Positions 33,306-42,891 of a stretch of DNA of 64,000 bases are shown one piece after another. Source of the stretch: Paenibacillus oryzae (lineage in GTDB: Bacteria > Bacillota > Bacilli > Paenibacillales > Paenibacillaceae); NCBI RefSeq assembly GCF_001675045.1, contig NZ_LYPA01000071.1, forward strand, positions 62,001 through 126,000. The letters are read 5' to 3'. The stretch's first letter is position 1, and every line of letters starts with the position of its first letter. The position numbers and the translations under genes are program-made. Below the pieces are notes generated by a model. That model was not told the origin of the DNA and searched no databases. It saw only the letters and a program-made list of their open reading frames with translations.

Positions 33306-36017
33306 TTAATCAATGGTAATTTTCCTTAATTTCTCCTCATAATTAACCTTAAATCCCAGCTTTTCCGAGAACAATCGGATCGGAATCATCGTTCTTCCAT
33401 TCTGGGTAAAAGGGGCTACATCAGAGGTATAACGTACTCCGTTCAACGCATATTCTTTTTTGCCAATCGTCATCTCCAGCAGCTGTTTGCCTCTCAAAAC
33501 GGAGACCCTGCGTGTTTTTGGATCATAAAGCACCTCGGCGCCCATAGTCTCCGAAACAAACCGGATAGGTACATAGGTTGTCCCGTTCTGAAGCAGCGGG
33601 GCAGCCTCCAGCTTAACTCCTTTGCCGCTTACCGACGCATTGGTGTTGCCGACGGTCATAGTAATGGATGACCGAGCAGGCTCCTTCACTTCCGATGGCG
33701 TACGCAGCATCAGATTGTCGATGGCAATAGCGCCTGAAGCCGCTTTTTTATCGCTATCCTTGTCGATGGTTACTACATATACCCGCTTCAGCTTGGCCGG
33801 AAACTTTACGCCGGCTGATGAAAGATCGATTTTTACATTTCTCCAGCCGCTCCAGTTCAATTCCTTGGCTACATCCAGCAAATGAGTTTTTCCGGACGCG
33901 TCCACAATTTCGGCTCTAACCCAGTTTTTGCTGTTATCGCTGAAGACATCCATCGTTAATTGAGCCGGCGACCCGCCCATCGTTATCCCGTTGCTGCCAA
34001 AGACAGCATAAGAGGCCCGGGTTCCTGTACCGCCAGAGAAATCATACGATATTTGCAAGGCTCGGCTGCTTTTTTGATCGGGCAAATCGCTCACCAGCTT
34101 AACAGAGCCGGTTGTGGTATCGGCAGGCGTTACTTGAGAGGTAATACCATAACGCGACACTTCAAAATCCTCCAAAACGGAGTCCTGTTCACCCTGAACA
34201 AACGGCACCATAGCGCCAAAGCCATCATATCTGGCAATAGCATAACCCGTGGTTACGCCCGGTTTGACTTCAGTGACCGTTATGACGCCATTTTTGTATT
34301 CTCCTTCAAAGCCTACAAACTCCCATTTTAGCGCATCGCCTGAAAGGGTGTAGGAGTTGCCGTTCTTCAGCTTGGCCGTTACTGGCACGTTAAGCGTAGC
34401 GCCTTTGGACAACATCCCTGCGGAAGCCGAGATCGACATGGACGCAATGCTTTCCTGGCCAACGACCTCCACTTCCATTGTTTTCTCGACGGAGCCCGAC
34501 TTAGCGATAACCTGCGTTTTCCCTATTTTGTTCGCCGTCAAAACCCCATCCTTAATGGTGCCTACGGCAGATGAAAGGCTCCACTCCATAGTGGCTGTGT
34601 CAACAGCTATAGGGTTGTAGTAGTTATCATAGCCATTGACGGTGAATTTACCCTCCTGGCCAAGCAGCAGCATCGTTGTTCCGTTCATCACCATACCCTT
34701 TAACGTACCTTGGGGCGCCGCCGTAAACACGCCGATGCCATTGGCGACACTGCGCTGCGAGCTTTCCTGCGTAGGATGGGACAGCTGAATATTCGTTGTT
34801 GCAAGCTGACGCTCCGTCATTGTTGTTGAGCCGCCGCCATCCAGATTAATGCCTTTGAACACGCCAAGCCCAACCATAACCGTCTGCAGCTCCTTGAGGC
34901 TCAGGCCCGTGTTGCTGCCGGAACGCTCGCTCGTAATCAAATAGACCTTTTGCCCGTCCTGGGAATAGCCTACGCCTGAACGGGAGGTGTAGGAATTGCC
35001 GCTTACCCCCGCAATATCGCGGGAAAACGCTGCGGAAGTCCCATTGTCCACCAGCAGGGTATGACCGCCAATCAGCATTTGGAAGGAGGAGGGATCAACC
35101 GGCAGCTTCGTCGTATTGGATACCAGCGCATATTGGCTGTCCACTCTTTGCCCTACAACCAGATTTTGCTTGATGAATTGGGCAGCCTTGCCGCTGCCTC
35201 GCAAAATGTAGCCATTCTCCGGAGGTGCAGCATCAAGCTGAACACCGTCGGACAGCTGCGTAACAACTCCGTCCACAATCAGAGCTTCTGTAGGGATGGT
35301 TGCGGAATGAGCCGGCCGTTCGGCGCCGCCCCAGACACTGGTATAAATAAACAGCTTGTCCACATGACTGTATGTAACGCCTGTTGCCCCGTCAATTTCA
35401 GGGAAATAGGTGGACTGGTTAACCCCTTCCAGAGGGAAGGAAACCCCGTTTTCGGCCGTGACCGTTCCCGCAAAAGAAAAGGAATCAATAACGGGCTGCC
35501 GATCGCTTGTCACTGCAAAGGAATACATCCCTCTCAGCTGCGACGGGCTGGTGGTCAAAACGCCGTTTTGCACCTGGGCGCCAAGCGCCGTGCCTTCGTT
35601 GGCCATCACGAAAACATCGCCATTGATGCCGGCGACTGCTCCGCTTTCTTTTGTCATATTCAAAATGTTATTCCGTTGACCAACGCTGCCATTCCTTCCG
35701 CTTATCGTATTAAGCGATACGTACGGCTTGCTCAAATCGGCCTCTATGACATGAACGGCGGTGGATACGCTTTTGCCGCTTCTTGTTGTTGTAAAGGTGT
35801 AATCCAATCTCTTGATGCCCGCAGAAACGATAGATTGGGATTTCAGCTTGAGGCCAGCCTCCGAGGCATAAGCCTGCGAAATAATGGCGCCATGCCAGCT
35901 TTGTGGCAACAAACTGCCCACCGGCTGAATCAATAAAACCCCGCTTAAAGCGACAACTACTACTCTCTTCCCCAAATTCCCCTTATGCCGACGCGCGCCT
36001 TGTTGAAGCTTACCCAT
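33306..36017 (-). CDS. Secreted phosphodiester glycosidase (NAGPA) with copper-amine-oxidase-N stalk
   Basis: A 903-residue exported protein. A signal sequence (about 1-51) is followed by a NAGPA-type phosphodiester glycosidase domain (about 85-430) with AGINGDVF, QVQNGVL, INLDGGGSTTM (active-site type DGGGS) and SVANGIGVF. Then come Ig-like modules (about 430-600), a carbohydrate-binding-like beta domain (about 610-770), and two copper-amine-oxidase-N/stalk modules (VPIRFVSETMGAEVLYD, IPIRLFSEKLGFKVNYE). It is likely to cleave a sugar phosphodiester such as a wall polymer linkage outside the cell. The neighbours are degS and a large SLH protein. The substrate is unproven. Confidence 0.87.
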   Translation of the reverse strand: MGKLQQGARRHKGNLGKRVVVVALSGVLLIQPVGSLLPQSWHGAIISQAYASEAGLKLKSQSIVSAGIKRLDYTFTTTRSGKSVSTAVHVIEADLSKPYVSLNTISGRNGSVGQRNNILNMTKESGAVAGINGDVFVMANEGTALGAQVQNGVLTTSPSQLRGMYSFAVTSDRQPVIDSFSFAGTVTAENGVSFPLEGVNQSTYFPEIDGATGVTYSHVDKLFIYTSVWGGAERPAHSATIPTEALIVDGVVTQLSDGVQLDAAPPENGYILRGSGKAAQFIKQNLVVGQRVDSQYALVSNTTKLPVDPSSFQMLIGGHTLLVDNGTSAAFSRDIAGVSGNSYTSRSGVGYSQDGQKVYLITSERSGSNTGLSLKELQTVMVGLGVFKGINLDGGGSTTMTERQLATTNIQLSHPTQESSQRSVANGIGVFTAAPQGTLKGMVMNGTTMLLLGQEGKFTVNGYDNYYNPIAVDTATMEWSLSSAVGTIKDGVLTANKIGKTQVIAKSGSVEKTMEVEVVGQESIASMSISASAGMLSKGATLNVPVTAKLKNGNSYTLSGDALKWEFVGFEGEYKNGVITVTEVKPGVTTGYAIARYDGFGAMVPFVQGEQDSVLEDFEVSRYGITSQVTPADTTTGSVKLVSDLPDQKSSRALQISYDFSGGTGTRASYAVFGSNGITMGGSPAQLTMDVFSDNSKNWVRAEIVDASGKTHLLDVAKELNWSGWRNVKIDLSSAGVKFPAKLKRVYVVTIDKDSDKKAASGAIAIDNLMLRTPSEVKEPARSSITMTVGNTNASVSGKGVKLEAAPLLQNGTTYVPIRFVSETMGAEVLYDPKTRRVSVLRGKQLLEMTIGKKEYALNGVRYTSDVAPFTQNGRTMIPIRLFSEKLGFKVNYEEKLRKITID

Positions 36018-36160
36018 TTTTAAAGCAACTCTCCCATCTCCTAGTTATCTACTCAATTAGACTCCTAAAACGATAGAAAAGTTACGATTTCATAGAAGAA
36101 CATGGCTACTTTTTTTCAATTCTAATGGAGCTCGCTTATTGATTTTTGGCAAATGAAAAA

Positions 36161-36192
36161 GCCGCTGTCCAAGTTTTAGCTTGAACAGCGGC
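36161..36192 (-). terminator. Terminator after the 36207-40658 SLH gene
   Basis: GCCGCTGT / ACAGCGGC stem extended by CAAG/CTTG, followed on the minus strand by TTTTTC. It lies 15 bases after the stop codon. Confidence 0.92.
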
Positions 36193-36206
36193 ATTAGCGA
36201 GCACGT

Positions 36207-39200
36207 CTACTGGCTAAGCAGCTCCGCCTTCTCCAGCAGACGCATAATCATGACCGCGCCTTCGGCGCGGGTCGCGTTCGCCTTCGGACTCAGACGCGTG
36301 CTGCTTTTTCCGTTGATAATGCCGAGGTAGATGGATTGCGCCATATTGGTTTTTGCATAAGATCCTATTTGGCCGCTATCGCTAAAAGGCTGCAAATACG
36401 AGCTTTCCGATGAAGGCAACGTAACCGACATGCCTGCGACTTTGGCCGCTCGCATCATCATGGCTGCCATGTCCTGGCGCGTAATAAAGCTGTTGGGTTT
36501 AAAATTGCTGCTGTCCACGCCGTTAACAATCCCGGCTGCAGCGGCAGCGCCGATATATGCGCCCATCACCGTATCCTTATTAACGTCCTTGAATTTAGCC
36601 GCAGCCGTTCGATCGCCTGTTAAGCCAAGGCCCTTGGCAATATAGGTTGCAAACTCGCCCCGGGTAATCGGTTTATCCGGCTCGTAAGCCGTCGTCGAGC
36701 GCCCTTCAACAACAAATTTGCGAACCATCGTTTCGACCTTGTCGTTGGACCAGTGGTTGGCAATATCCGCAAAGGTGGATGAATTTCTGACGATGGCATA
36801 AGCGCTGTTGCCCTGGCGCTTAAAGGTAGCCGTCATCACTCCGTTTTCGGTCTTGAAAACCGTTGGCACATACGACAGCGTTCCCGTTACCGGATCAAGC
36901 CAGACAGCGGAAATTTGCGTAGTATCCGAAGTGGATGCAATTTTCATCGACCGTCCCACATAGCCGCTAAATGTCTCAACCTTTTCCTTTGTTGATCCAT
37001 TCACAACCATAACGTCAAAATGAACCGGTGTGGAAATGGTTGATGCTTTTGACGAGTTAAGCGCCGTAGACAATGCTGAGGTCAAGGTGTTGGGCCCCTT
37101 GTCGATCGCAATAAGCAATTGATTGGAAATCCCATTCCCGCCAGCCATTCTCGACAGCTGGGAGAAATTCAGCGTGTTGAGCGGAAGCTCATACGTAATA
37201 TCGCCATATTCCACCGCAAACGTCACATTGCTCTGCTTGCTTGCCATTTCGAGCGGAATTAACGATACAGCAACTAATGCGGCATTTTGCCCCTCCGGCA
37301 CCTTAAAGGCTACGCGCGGATTAGCAATACCGGCATCGCGCGAAGTCGTAACCGCCGTTACAAATTTGGCCTGATCGACCGTATAGCGATTAGCCTGTAC
37401 TCCCGCCGGAGAGGTATCCGTCATTACGGTTGCGCCGGATGGCTTGATCGCGACGCCGCCATGCTCCGATGCTTCATAGTCTCCAGTCAGCGTATCCAGC
37501 AGCGTTGTCTGATTGGCAATCGTTGTATTTGAAAATGTATTGGCATTAATACCTGAAATCGATTTTAGAGTCGTTCCCGTGCCGTAGTAGGTCACATCCG
37601 CCGTTTCGCCAACGTTAATGGGAGAAGCCAGCGTAAGCACGACATTGGTTCCTGAAACCACAACATTGCTTACCATCCGAACCTGCCCTTTGACTCGAAC
37701 CACAAACTGGCTGGTTGGCGGAATCGAGGCTGGGTCAAGCGCCGTATTAAACGTCAAAGTCAGGACAGCGCCTCTCGCAATTGCGCCTTGCAGAGTCGGA
37801 ACGCCCGTCCCGGCCCCACCGGTTCCCGTGCCGCTATTTGCAACCAGGTTAGTGAACGAAGCTGCTACATTGCCGCTGTAGTCGGATACGCCGGTATTAG
37901 AGCCTACATAGCTGACTTTTACCGTTTGCGTTGCTGTCACGGCAGAGGAGAGATTTAGAAGCACGGTATCGCCTGCCACTACGACGGAGTTAATGCTTCT
38001 GACCGCATTATCCACCACAACGCTATATTGATAAATACCCGGTACCTTGCTTGTATTAAGCGTTTTATTATATTTTATCGTAATTAATGTGCCGCTGGCC
38101 GATACATAAAAAACGTAAGGAGGCGATGTATCTATAACGACTCCAGTACCGGTTCCTGCCCCGGTCGCAGGATTATAGTTGCTGAAGGAGCCTACCGCAT
38201 TTCCGGAATTGCCCAAAAGGGCATAGCTGCCCGGCGTGTAGGAAATCAGCACCGTTTGACCGCTCGTAATCGTCCCGCTAATCGTGAGCTGAATGACATT
38301 TCCGCTATGCCAGATTGCAGTCGGGATGTAGCGCGTTCCTGCAACCGTAACCGAAAATTGATTATAGGCATACGGACTAACCGAAAGCAGCTGCTCGCTA
38401 AAATTCAGAACGACCGTATTGCCGGAGGCCGAGCCGCTTGAAACCGTTGGATTGGTATTGGTATATCCATTGGTCACTTCAACATTATTCAGGCTCGCTG
38501 CCTGATTACCCGACAAGTCCTGCACAAGACCATTGATTGGCTTGGTGTAGGATACCACTACCTTTTGCGAATAAGCAACGGAGCTGGCAAGTGTAAGCAG
38601 AACCATATTGCCTTCAATCTTTGCGGCCGTTACATTGCGAGGCGCACCTGCAACGGTAACATAATAACTGGCTGGAGAAGGAGCCAGATTCGTATTCAAC
38701 GGCTCATTATAAATCAGCCGGAGGATGGAGCCGCTCACTTCAGAACGAGATAATGCAGGTGGCGTTTTGTCTCCGCCAACCGTCAGAAACTCCCATTGAT
38801 ATTGATTCAATATGCCGATAAAGGAGTTCCCAACCAGATCCGTGACGGCTCCTTCATCCATATTGATATAATAGCGCGTATTTTCGACCAAAGCGCTATT
38901 AGGAGTAATAATAATTTGACGGGTATTGTTGGGATCAATTTGAATCGTGCCTGAAACGGTTGTTGCATTGTTGGTTGTGCCTGTCGGGATAAAAGAAGCA
39001 CTGCCGCTGCCAACCATAACCGGCTTATCGAACAAAGCTGCAAAGCTTTGCTGCAACCCAACGGCCGTTGAGCCTGTTGCTGGACTTAAGGACTGAATAT
39101 TAGGACGAGTGCCGTCCTGCGTCACGGTAAATGACCAGCCGGATGTTCCGGAAATGCCGGCAAAAAAATTCCCTGCTCCGTCCCTGAGAGCCCGGTTGCC

Positions 39201-40658
39201 AATAGAAACATAATATCTTGTATTATTAATAAAGCTTTTGGCCGTATCAACAGATGAAACGTAGCTGGTGGCGTCTATGACCAGCTGTTTTGTCCCGCCT
39301 CCCTTAACTCTCGTCGAGGTGATAGGAATGGAGCGGAACAAAGTGTTACCTGAAACCTGCCGAATTTCGATATTGCCGCTGCTTGGATATACCTCCTCAT
39401 TAAAGGTAAGCGTCAATGTTCCATTAATATTGTTGAGCACTCCGCCCGATACCGGAGCCAGCGTTTGAACGACTGGCGGCGAGGTATCATTTCCGTAGCC
39501 TGTCGTAAACGGCCAGACCGTCGCTGATGAAATACCGTAAAACCATTCGCTGTTGTTTGGCGCGGGTTTTGAAAAAGCCCCTGGCTCTATCCATACATAA
39601 TAGGCCGTGTTTGGAGCCAGATTGGCATCCGGCCTGATGGTTACTGTATTGTTGATCACCGTAATACGCGCCGTATTAATGGCTTGAATACGCTGTACCG
39701 CGACATTGTCGCTCACTCGCCGTATCTCAACGTATTTTCCTCCGTTGGGGTATACATTTTGATCGAATGATATCGTCAAGCTTGTATCAATCGGTACCAA
39801 GGTAGCATTGGCCGGCGGAGAAAACGGATTGGACGCCGCCAGATTAACGGGGGCTTGCGCGGTTGCAAAAGTCCAGGTTGTGCCCGCAAAGGTATTGCCG
39901 GACGCATCTTCAAAGTTTTCCTGGGATATAATTACATCATAAGATGTCAAAGGCTGCAGAGCAGTCTCTGGAGTAATGGTAATTTGAGTCGATCCGCTTC
40001 CCGTTACGCTTGCCGATGTAACAGGGATTTGCCGGTTGTCGACGCTGTCTCTGGTCCTGAGCATGATATTGCCTGACGCAGCATATACAGGCTTATTAAA
40101 TGTTATGTAAATGGAAGCCGTCATCGGCACAACCGCCAGCGGGCCCTCTGGCCCCCTGGTTACAGCTACCGGGCGGGATGTATCTGCTGCACCCGATGTG
40201 CTGAACTTCCATTTTGTCGCGCTTTGAATGCCGGTATATGCCGCCCCATTCGAAGCATTAACGAATGCTCCCGCATCTATCAATACGTAATATTCGGTAT
40301 AAGGCAAAAAATTGCTGGAAGGACTAATCGTCACTTCGTTGTTGTTTGAGGATGCAATGGAAATTCGGCCCGAGGTGGCGCTGATGCTTTCCACCAATGA
40401 GTTGTCCGCCGTTTTATACAATTGGACATAGGTTGTTGAAGCTCCCAGCCTTACATTTTCATCAAATACGATTTTCAGCCTGGAATTGATAGGTACATTA
40501 TTCATATTGGCCGAAGGATAAAAGCTGATAGCCACAGGGCCAGATGTTGCAGCATTAGCTTTATGACCGGGCGACCAGCCCGGGACGCCAAGCTGCAGAA
40601 TCATCAGGATGGCAATAAACAGAGACAGCTTGCGGGTTTGCTTCATTTCTGGATTCAC
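36207..40658 (-). CDS. Large Big_5/SwmB-repeat surface protein with C-terminal SLH domains
   Basis: A 1483-residue exported protein. The signal peptide (about 1-38, ending NAATSGP) is followed by multiple Ig-like Big_5 modules (PANATLVPIDTSLTISFDQNV; PATGSTAVGLQQSFAALFD) and SwmB-like repeats (VVLNFSEQLL, VVVSYTKPINGLVQDLSGNQ). The C-terminus carries three SLH domains: ADIANHWSNDKVETMVRKF, KFKDVNKDTVMGAYIGAAA and PFSDSGQIGSYAKTNMAQ. It should be held at the surface by SLH binding to pyruvylated wall polymer, whose maker csaB is in this window. The role of the repeats is unknown; they may be adhesive or structural. No catalytic domain is recognised. Confidence 0.88.
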   Translation of the reverse strand: MNPEMKQTRKLSLFIAILMILQLGVPGWSPGHKANAATSGPVAISFYPSANMNNVPINSRLKIVFDENVRLGASTTYVQLYKTADNSLVESISATSGRISIASSNNNEVTISPSSNFLPYTEYYVLIDAGAFVNASNGAAYTGIQSATKWKFSTSGAADTSRPVAVTRGPEGPLAVVPMTASIYITFNKPVYAASGNIMLRTRDSVDNRQIPVTSASVTGSGSTQITITPETALQPLTSYDVIISQENFEDASGNTFAGTTWTFATAQAPVNLAASNPFSPPANATLVPIDTSLTISFDQNVYPNGGKYVEIRRVSDNVAVQRIQAINTARITVINNTVTIRPDANLAPNTAYYVWIEPGAFSKPAPNNSEWFYGISSATVWPFTTGYGNDTSPPVVQTLAPVSGGVLNNINGTLTLTFNEEVYPSSGNIEIRQVSGNTLFRSIPITSTRVKGGGTKQLVIDATSYVSSVDTAKSFINNTRYYVSIGNRALRDGAGNFFAGISGTSGWSFTVTQDGTRPNIQSLSPATGSTAVGLQQSFAALFDKPVMVGSGSASFIPTGTTNNATTVSGTIQIDPNNTRQIIITPNSALVENTRYYINMDEGAVTDLVGNSFIGILNQYQWEFLTVGGDKTPPALSRSEVSGSILRLIYNEPLNTNLAPSPASYYVTVAGAPRNVTAAKIEGNMVLLTLASSVAYSQKVVVSYTKPINGLVQDLSGNQAASLNNVEVTNGYTNTNPTVSSGSASGNTVVLNFSEQLLSVSPYAYNQFSVTVAGTRYIPTAIWHSGNVIQLTISGTITSGQTVLISYTPGSYALLGNSGNAVGSFSNYNPATGAGTGTGVVIDTSPPYVFYVSASGTLITIKYNKTLNTSKVPGIYQYSVVVDNAVRSINSVVVAGDTVLLNLSSAVTATQTVKVSYVGSNTGVSDYSGNVAASFTNLVANSGTGTGGAGTGVPTLQGAIARGAVLTLTFNTALDPASIPPTSQFVVRVKGQVRMVSNVVVSGTNVVLTLASPINVGETADVTYYGTGTTLKSISGINANTFSNTTIANQTTLLDTLTGDYEASEHGGVAIKPSGATVMTDTSPAGVQANRYTVDQAKFVTAVTTSRDAGIANPRVAFKVPEGQNAALVAVSLIPLEMASKQSNVTFAVEYGDITYELPLNTLNFSQLSRMAGGNGISNQLLIAIDKGPNTLTSALSTALNSSKASTISTPVHFDVMVVNGSTKEKVETFSGYVGRSMKIASTSDTTQISAVWLDPVTGTLSYVPTVFKTENGVMTATFKRQGNSAYAIVRNSSTFADIANHWSNDKVETMVRKFVVEGRSTTAYEPDKPITRGEFATYIAKGLGLTGDRTAAAKFKDVNKDTVMGAYIGAAAAAGIVNGVDSSNFKPNSFITRQDMAAMMMRAAKVAGMSVTLPSSESSYLQPFSDSGQIGSYAKTNMAQSIYLGIINGKSSTRLSPKANATRAEGAVMIMRLLEKAELLSQ

Positions 40659-40737
40659 TCCTCAACTAATACACTCGTACTTTATTTGTCGGCTTTTTGT
40701 CTCCGAAATTTTAGGTTATGTGCAGTAACAGCAAAAA

Positions 40738-40777
40738 GCCGTTTACAACATCCCCACTGGAAGACGCTGTAAACGGC
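40738..40777 (-). terminator. metK terminator
   Basis: GCCGTTTACA pairs with TGTAAACGGC (20-base loop) and is followed on the minus strand by TTTTTGC. It lies about 90 bases after the metK stop and upstream of the SLH gene. Confidence 0.85.
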
Positions 40778-40867
40778 CCTAAGGTTGCATAACGCGAGTC
40801 ATCAAGGGTGTGCCGTAGCATCACCCTGGCATAAAACACGGACGCCCTATGCATAATAAAATACAGA

Positions 40868-42070
40868 TTAAAGTCCAGCCTCCGCCTTCAGCTTATCTGC
40901 CTTATCTACTCGTTCCCAAGGCAAGTCAACATCCGTGCGGCCAAAATGACCATATGCAGCCGTTTGAGCGTAAATAGGACGCCGCAGATCCAGCATTTTA
41001 ATAATGCCGGCAGGACGCAGGTCAAAGTTATTGGAAATCAGCTCGACCAGCTTTTCTTCAGCGACTTTACCTGTACCGTAAGTATCAACATTAATCGACA
41101 CCGGCTGAGCTACGCCGATTGCGTAGGCAAGCTGGATTTCGCATTTGTCGGCCAGTCCGGCAGATACGATGTTTTTAGCCACATAACGGGCAGCATACGC
41201 TGCGGAACGGTCAACCTTAGTTGGGTCCTTTCCGGAAAACGCGCCGCCGCCATGGCGAGCATATCCGCCATACGTATCGACAATAATTTTACGACCGGTC
41301 AAGCCGGCGTCGCCTTGAGGGCCGCCAATGACGAATCGGCCTGTCGGATTAATGAAGTATTTGGTTGCTTCATCCAGCCATTCCACCGGTACAACTGGTT
41401 TGATGACATGCTCCATAATATCGCTTTGAATTTGCGCAAGCGTAATATCCTCGGCATGTTGTGTAGATACAACGATCGTATCAACACGTACTGGCTTTCC
41501 GTCCTTATATTCAATCGTTACTTGCGTTTTTCCATCTGGACGAAGATACGGAAGCGTATTATTTTTGCGAACCTCGGACAAACGGCGGGCAACACGGTGT
41601 GAAAGGGCAATTGGAAGCGGCATCAGCTCCGGCGTTTCATTGGTGGCGAAGCCAAACATCAAGCCTTGGTCGCCTGCGCCGATATCTTCGTTTTCCTGCT
41701 TCATATCTTTGCCTTCGCGAGTTTCAAGAGCAGCGTTTACGCCTTGGGCGATATCCGCAGATTGCTCGTTAAGCGAAGTTAATACCGCGCAGGTGCTCGC
41801 ATCAAAGCCGTATTTGGCGCGAGTATAGCCAATATCTTTAATAGTGCGGCGCACAATGCTGGAAATATCGATATAATCAGCTTTACTGCTGATCTCGCCA
41901 ATAACAAGCACTAGGCCTGTTGCTACAGAAACCTCGCAGGCAACCCGCGCGTGCGGGTCCGCTTCCAGGAACGCATCCAGAACCGCATCAGATATCTGGT
42001 CGCAAATTTTGTCGGGATGCCCTTCCGTAACGGACTCCGATGTAAATAAATGACGGCCTTTAATCGACAA
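40868..42070 (-). CDS. metK: S-adenosylmethionine synthetase
   Basis: About 400 residues. It makes S-adenosylmethionine from ATP and methionine. Motifs: [20 protein letters not shown] (start), [15 protein letters not shown] (ATP loop) and [19 protein letters not shown] (phosphate loop). The open frame starts at TTG 42079, but GGAGG is nine bases before TTG 42070, which gives [14 protein letters not shown] as in the family. A sigma-A promoter lies at 42169-42197, and a terminator-like hairpin lies in the leader at 42117-42141; no S-box (SAM-I) aptamer is recognisable. It is encoded by a normal, uninterrupted frame. Confidence 0.97.
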   Translation of the reverse strand: MSIKGRHLFTSESVTEGHPDKICDQISDAVLDAFLEADPHARVACEVSVATGLVLVIGEISSKADYIDISSIVRRTIKDIGYTRAKYGFDASTCAVLTSLNEQSADIAQGVNAALETREGKDMKQENEDIGAGDQGLMFGFATNETPELMPLPIALSHRVARRLSEVRKNNTLPYLRPDGKTQVTIEYKDGKPVRVDTIVVSTQHAEDITLAQIQSDIMEHVIKPVVPVEWLDEATKYFINPTGRFVIGGPQGDAGLTGRKIIVDTYGGYARHGGGAFSGKDPTKVDRSAAYAARYVAKNIVSAGLADKCEIQLAYAIGVAQPVSINVDTYGTGKVAEEKLVELISNNFDLRPAGIIKMLDLRRPIYAQTAAYGHFGRTDVDLPWERVDKADKLKAEAGL

Positions 42071-42116
42071 TCTTATCAACCTCCTGCAAATAGAATTATA
42101 TGCTCTACAAAAAACG

Positions 42117-42141
42117 AACCTTTTCCGCGAAGGAAAAGGTT
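42117..42141 (-). terminator. Terminator-like hairpin in metK leader
   Basis: AACCTTTTCC pairs with GGAAAAGGTT (5-base loop) and is followed on the minus strand by CGTTTTTTG. It lies between the predicted metK start of transcription and its ribosome site, so it acts as an attenuator or must be read through. A short competing stem GTTGT/ACAAC overlaps its 5' arm. Confidence 0.75.
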
Positions 42142-42168
42142 GTTCGACAACTCTTCTTCTAAAAACAC

Positions 42169-42197
42169 ATGATACCTAAAATGTTGTTTAGTGTCAA
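42169..42197 (-). promoter_or_regulatory. Sigma-A promoter of metK
   Basis: On the minus strand a perfect TTGACA (42192-42197), 17 bases, then TATCAT (42169-42174; five of six). The start should be near 42162, giving a 92-base leader that contains the hairpin at 42117-42141. Confidence 0.75.
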
Positions 42198-42255
42198 TGG
42201 ACAGAGCTTCATGACAAATGGCATCAAATGGCTATCAGAATCGCGGCACAAGCGC

Positions 42256-42540
42256 CTATAGCTTTAATACCTGCTCGGCTTGGGCAATCAGACGTCGTGT
42301 CATTTCTCCGCCTACAGAGCCTGCTTGACGGGTGGATAATGTTGACCAATGAACATGACCGCCAGCTTCGTTTCCTCCGGAAGCCGATCCCAACTCGCCA
42401 GCAAATTCAGTATCCAATCCTGAAACAGGGCTGCCCCCGCTAAATAAACCCAGCTCGGCAGCAATCTCATACTTCATACCGTTTAACATGGCTTTGCTTT
42501 CACGCACAATGATTTTATTTGAATTATTTGAACGGCCCAT
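42256..42540 (-). CDS. Alpha/beta-type small acid-soluble spore protein with insertion
   Basis: A 94-residue SASP. KAMLNGMKYEIAAELG and TRQAGSVGGEMTRRLIAQAEQ are the two conserved alpha/beta-SASP blocks that bind and protect spore DNA. The family is usually about 65-75 residues. Here a Gly/Ser-rich insertion of about 20-25 residues separates the blocks and includes TEFAGELG, resembling a second cleavage site for the germination protease GPR, besides YEIAAELG. AAGGAGG precedes ATG 42540. It is expected to be forespore-specific, but no sigma-G promoter was clear to me. Confidence 0.87.
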   Translation of the reverse strand: MGRSNNSNKIIVRESKAMLNGMKYEIAAELGLFSGGSPVSGLDTEFAGELGSASGGNEAGGHVHWSTLSTRQAGSVGGEMTRRLIAQAEQVLKL

Positions 42541-42891
42541 GCACTTCGCCTCCTTTTATAAATGAACTCAGACATAGTGTGTATCAATTGGGCACGCCTC
42601 AAGCGTATAACCTATTGTCACTGCGCGAAAAAAATACCTTCTGTTCCAAATTTTTAGTTTAATCAATTGACAATGCCAAATAAAAAGGCTACCCAACCTC
42701 CGTTACGAAAGTGGGCAGCCTGTTTTTTAATACATGATCAAAACCAGCATGATCAAAACCGCAAAATCAAATAAAATTAATTGTTTCAAGTTATACTCAT
42801 ACTACTCAAGCCAGATTCATACATCTTATCATTTCGGGCATACTACATTAAAAACAACCCGCTACATCCAAAGCAATTCCATACCAGTTCC
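42541..42891. other. Gap between SASP gene and secreted-protein gene
   Basis: 351 bases. It holds the SASP ribosome site, the bidirectional terminator at 42686-42721 and otherwise AT-rich sequence. No gene or further element is supported. Confidence 0.5.
42686..42721. terminator. Bidirectional terminator
   Basis: AGGCTaCCCA pairs with TGGGcAGCCT (one mismatch). The plus strand continues GTTTTTT and the minus strand TTTTTATTT, so it can stop transcription in either direction. On the minus strand it serves the secreted-protein gene ending at 42892. Confidence 0.8.

Noticed and set aside
35061-35936. 291-codon plus-strand frame opposite the NAGPA gene
   Set aside because: Shadow of a well-supported gene, no ribosome site or family.
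42080-42200. SAM-I (S-box) riboswitch upstream of metK
   Set aside because: The S-box core was not found and the leader before the hairpin is only about 20 bases.
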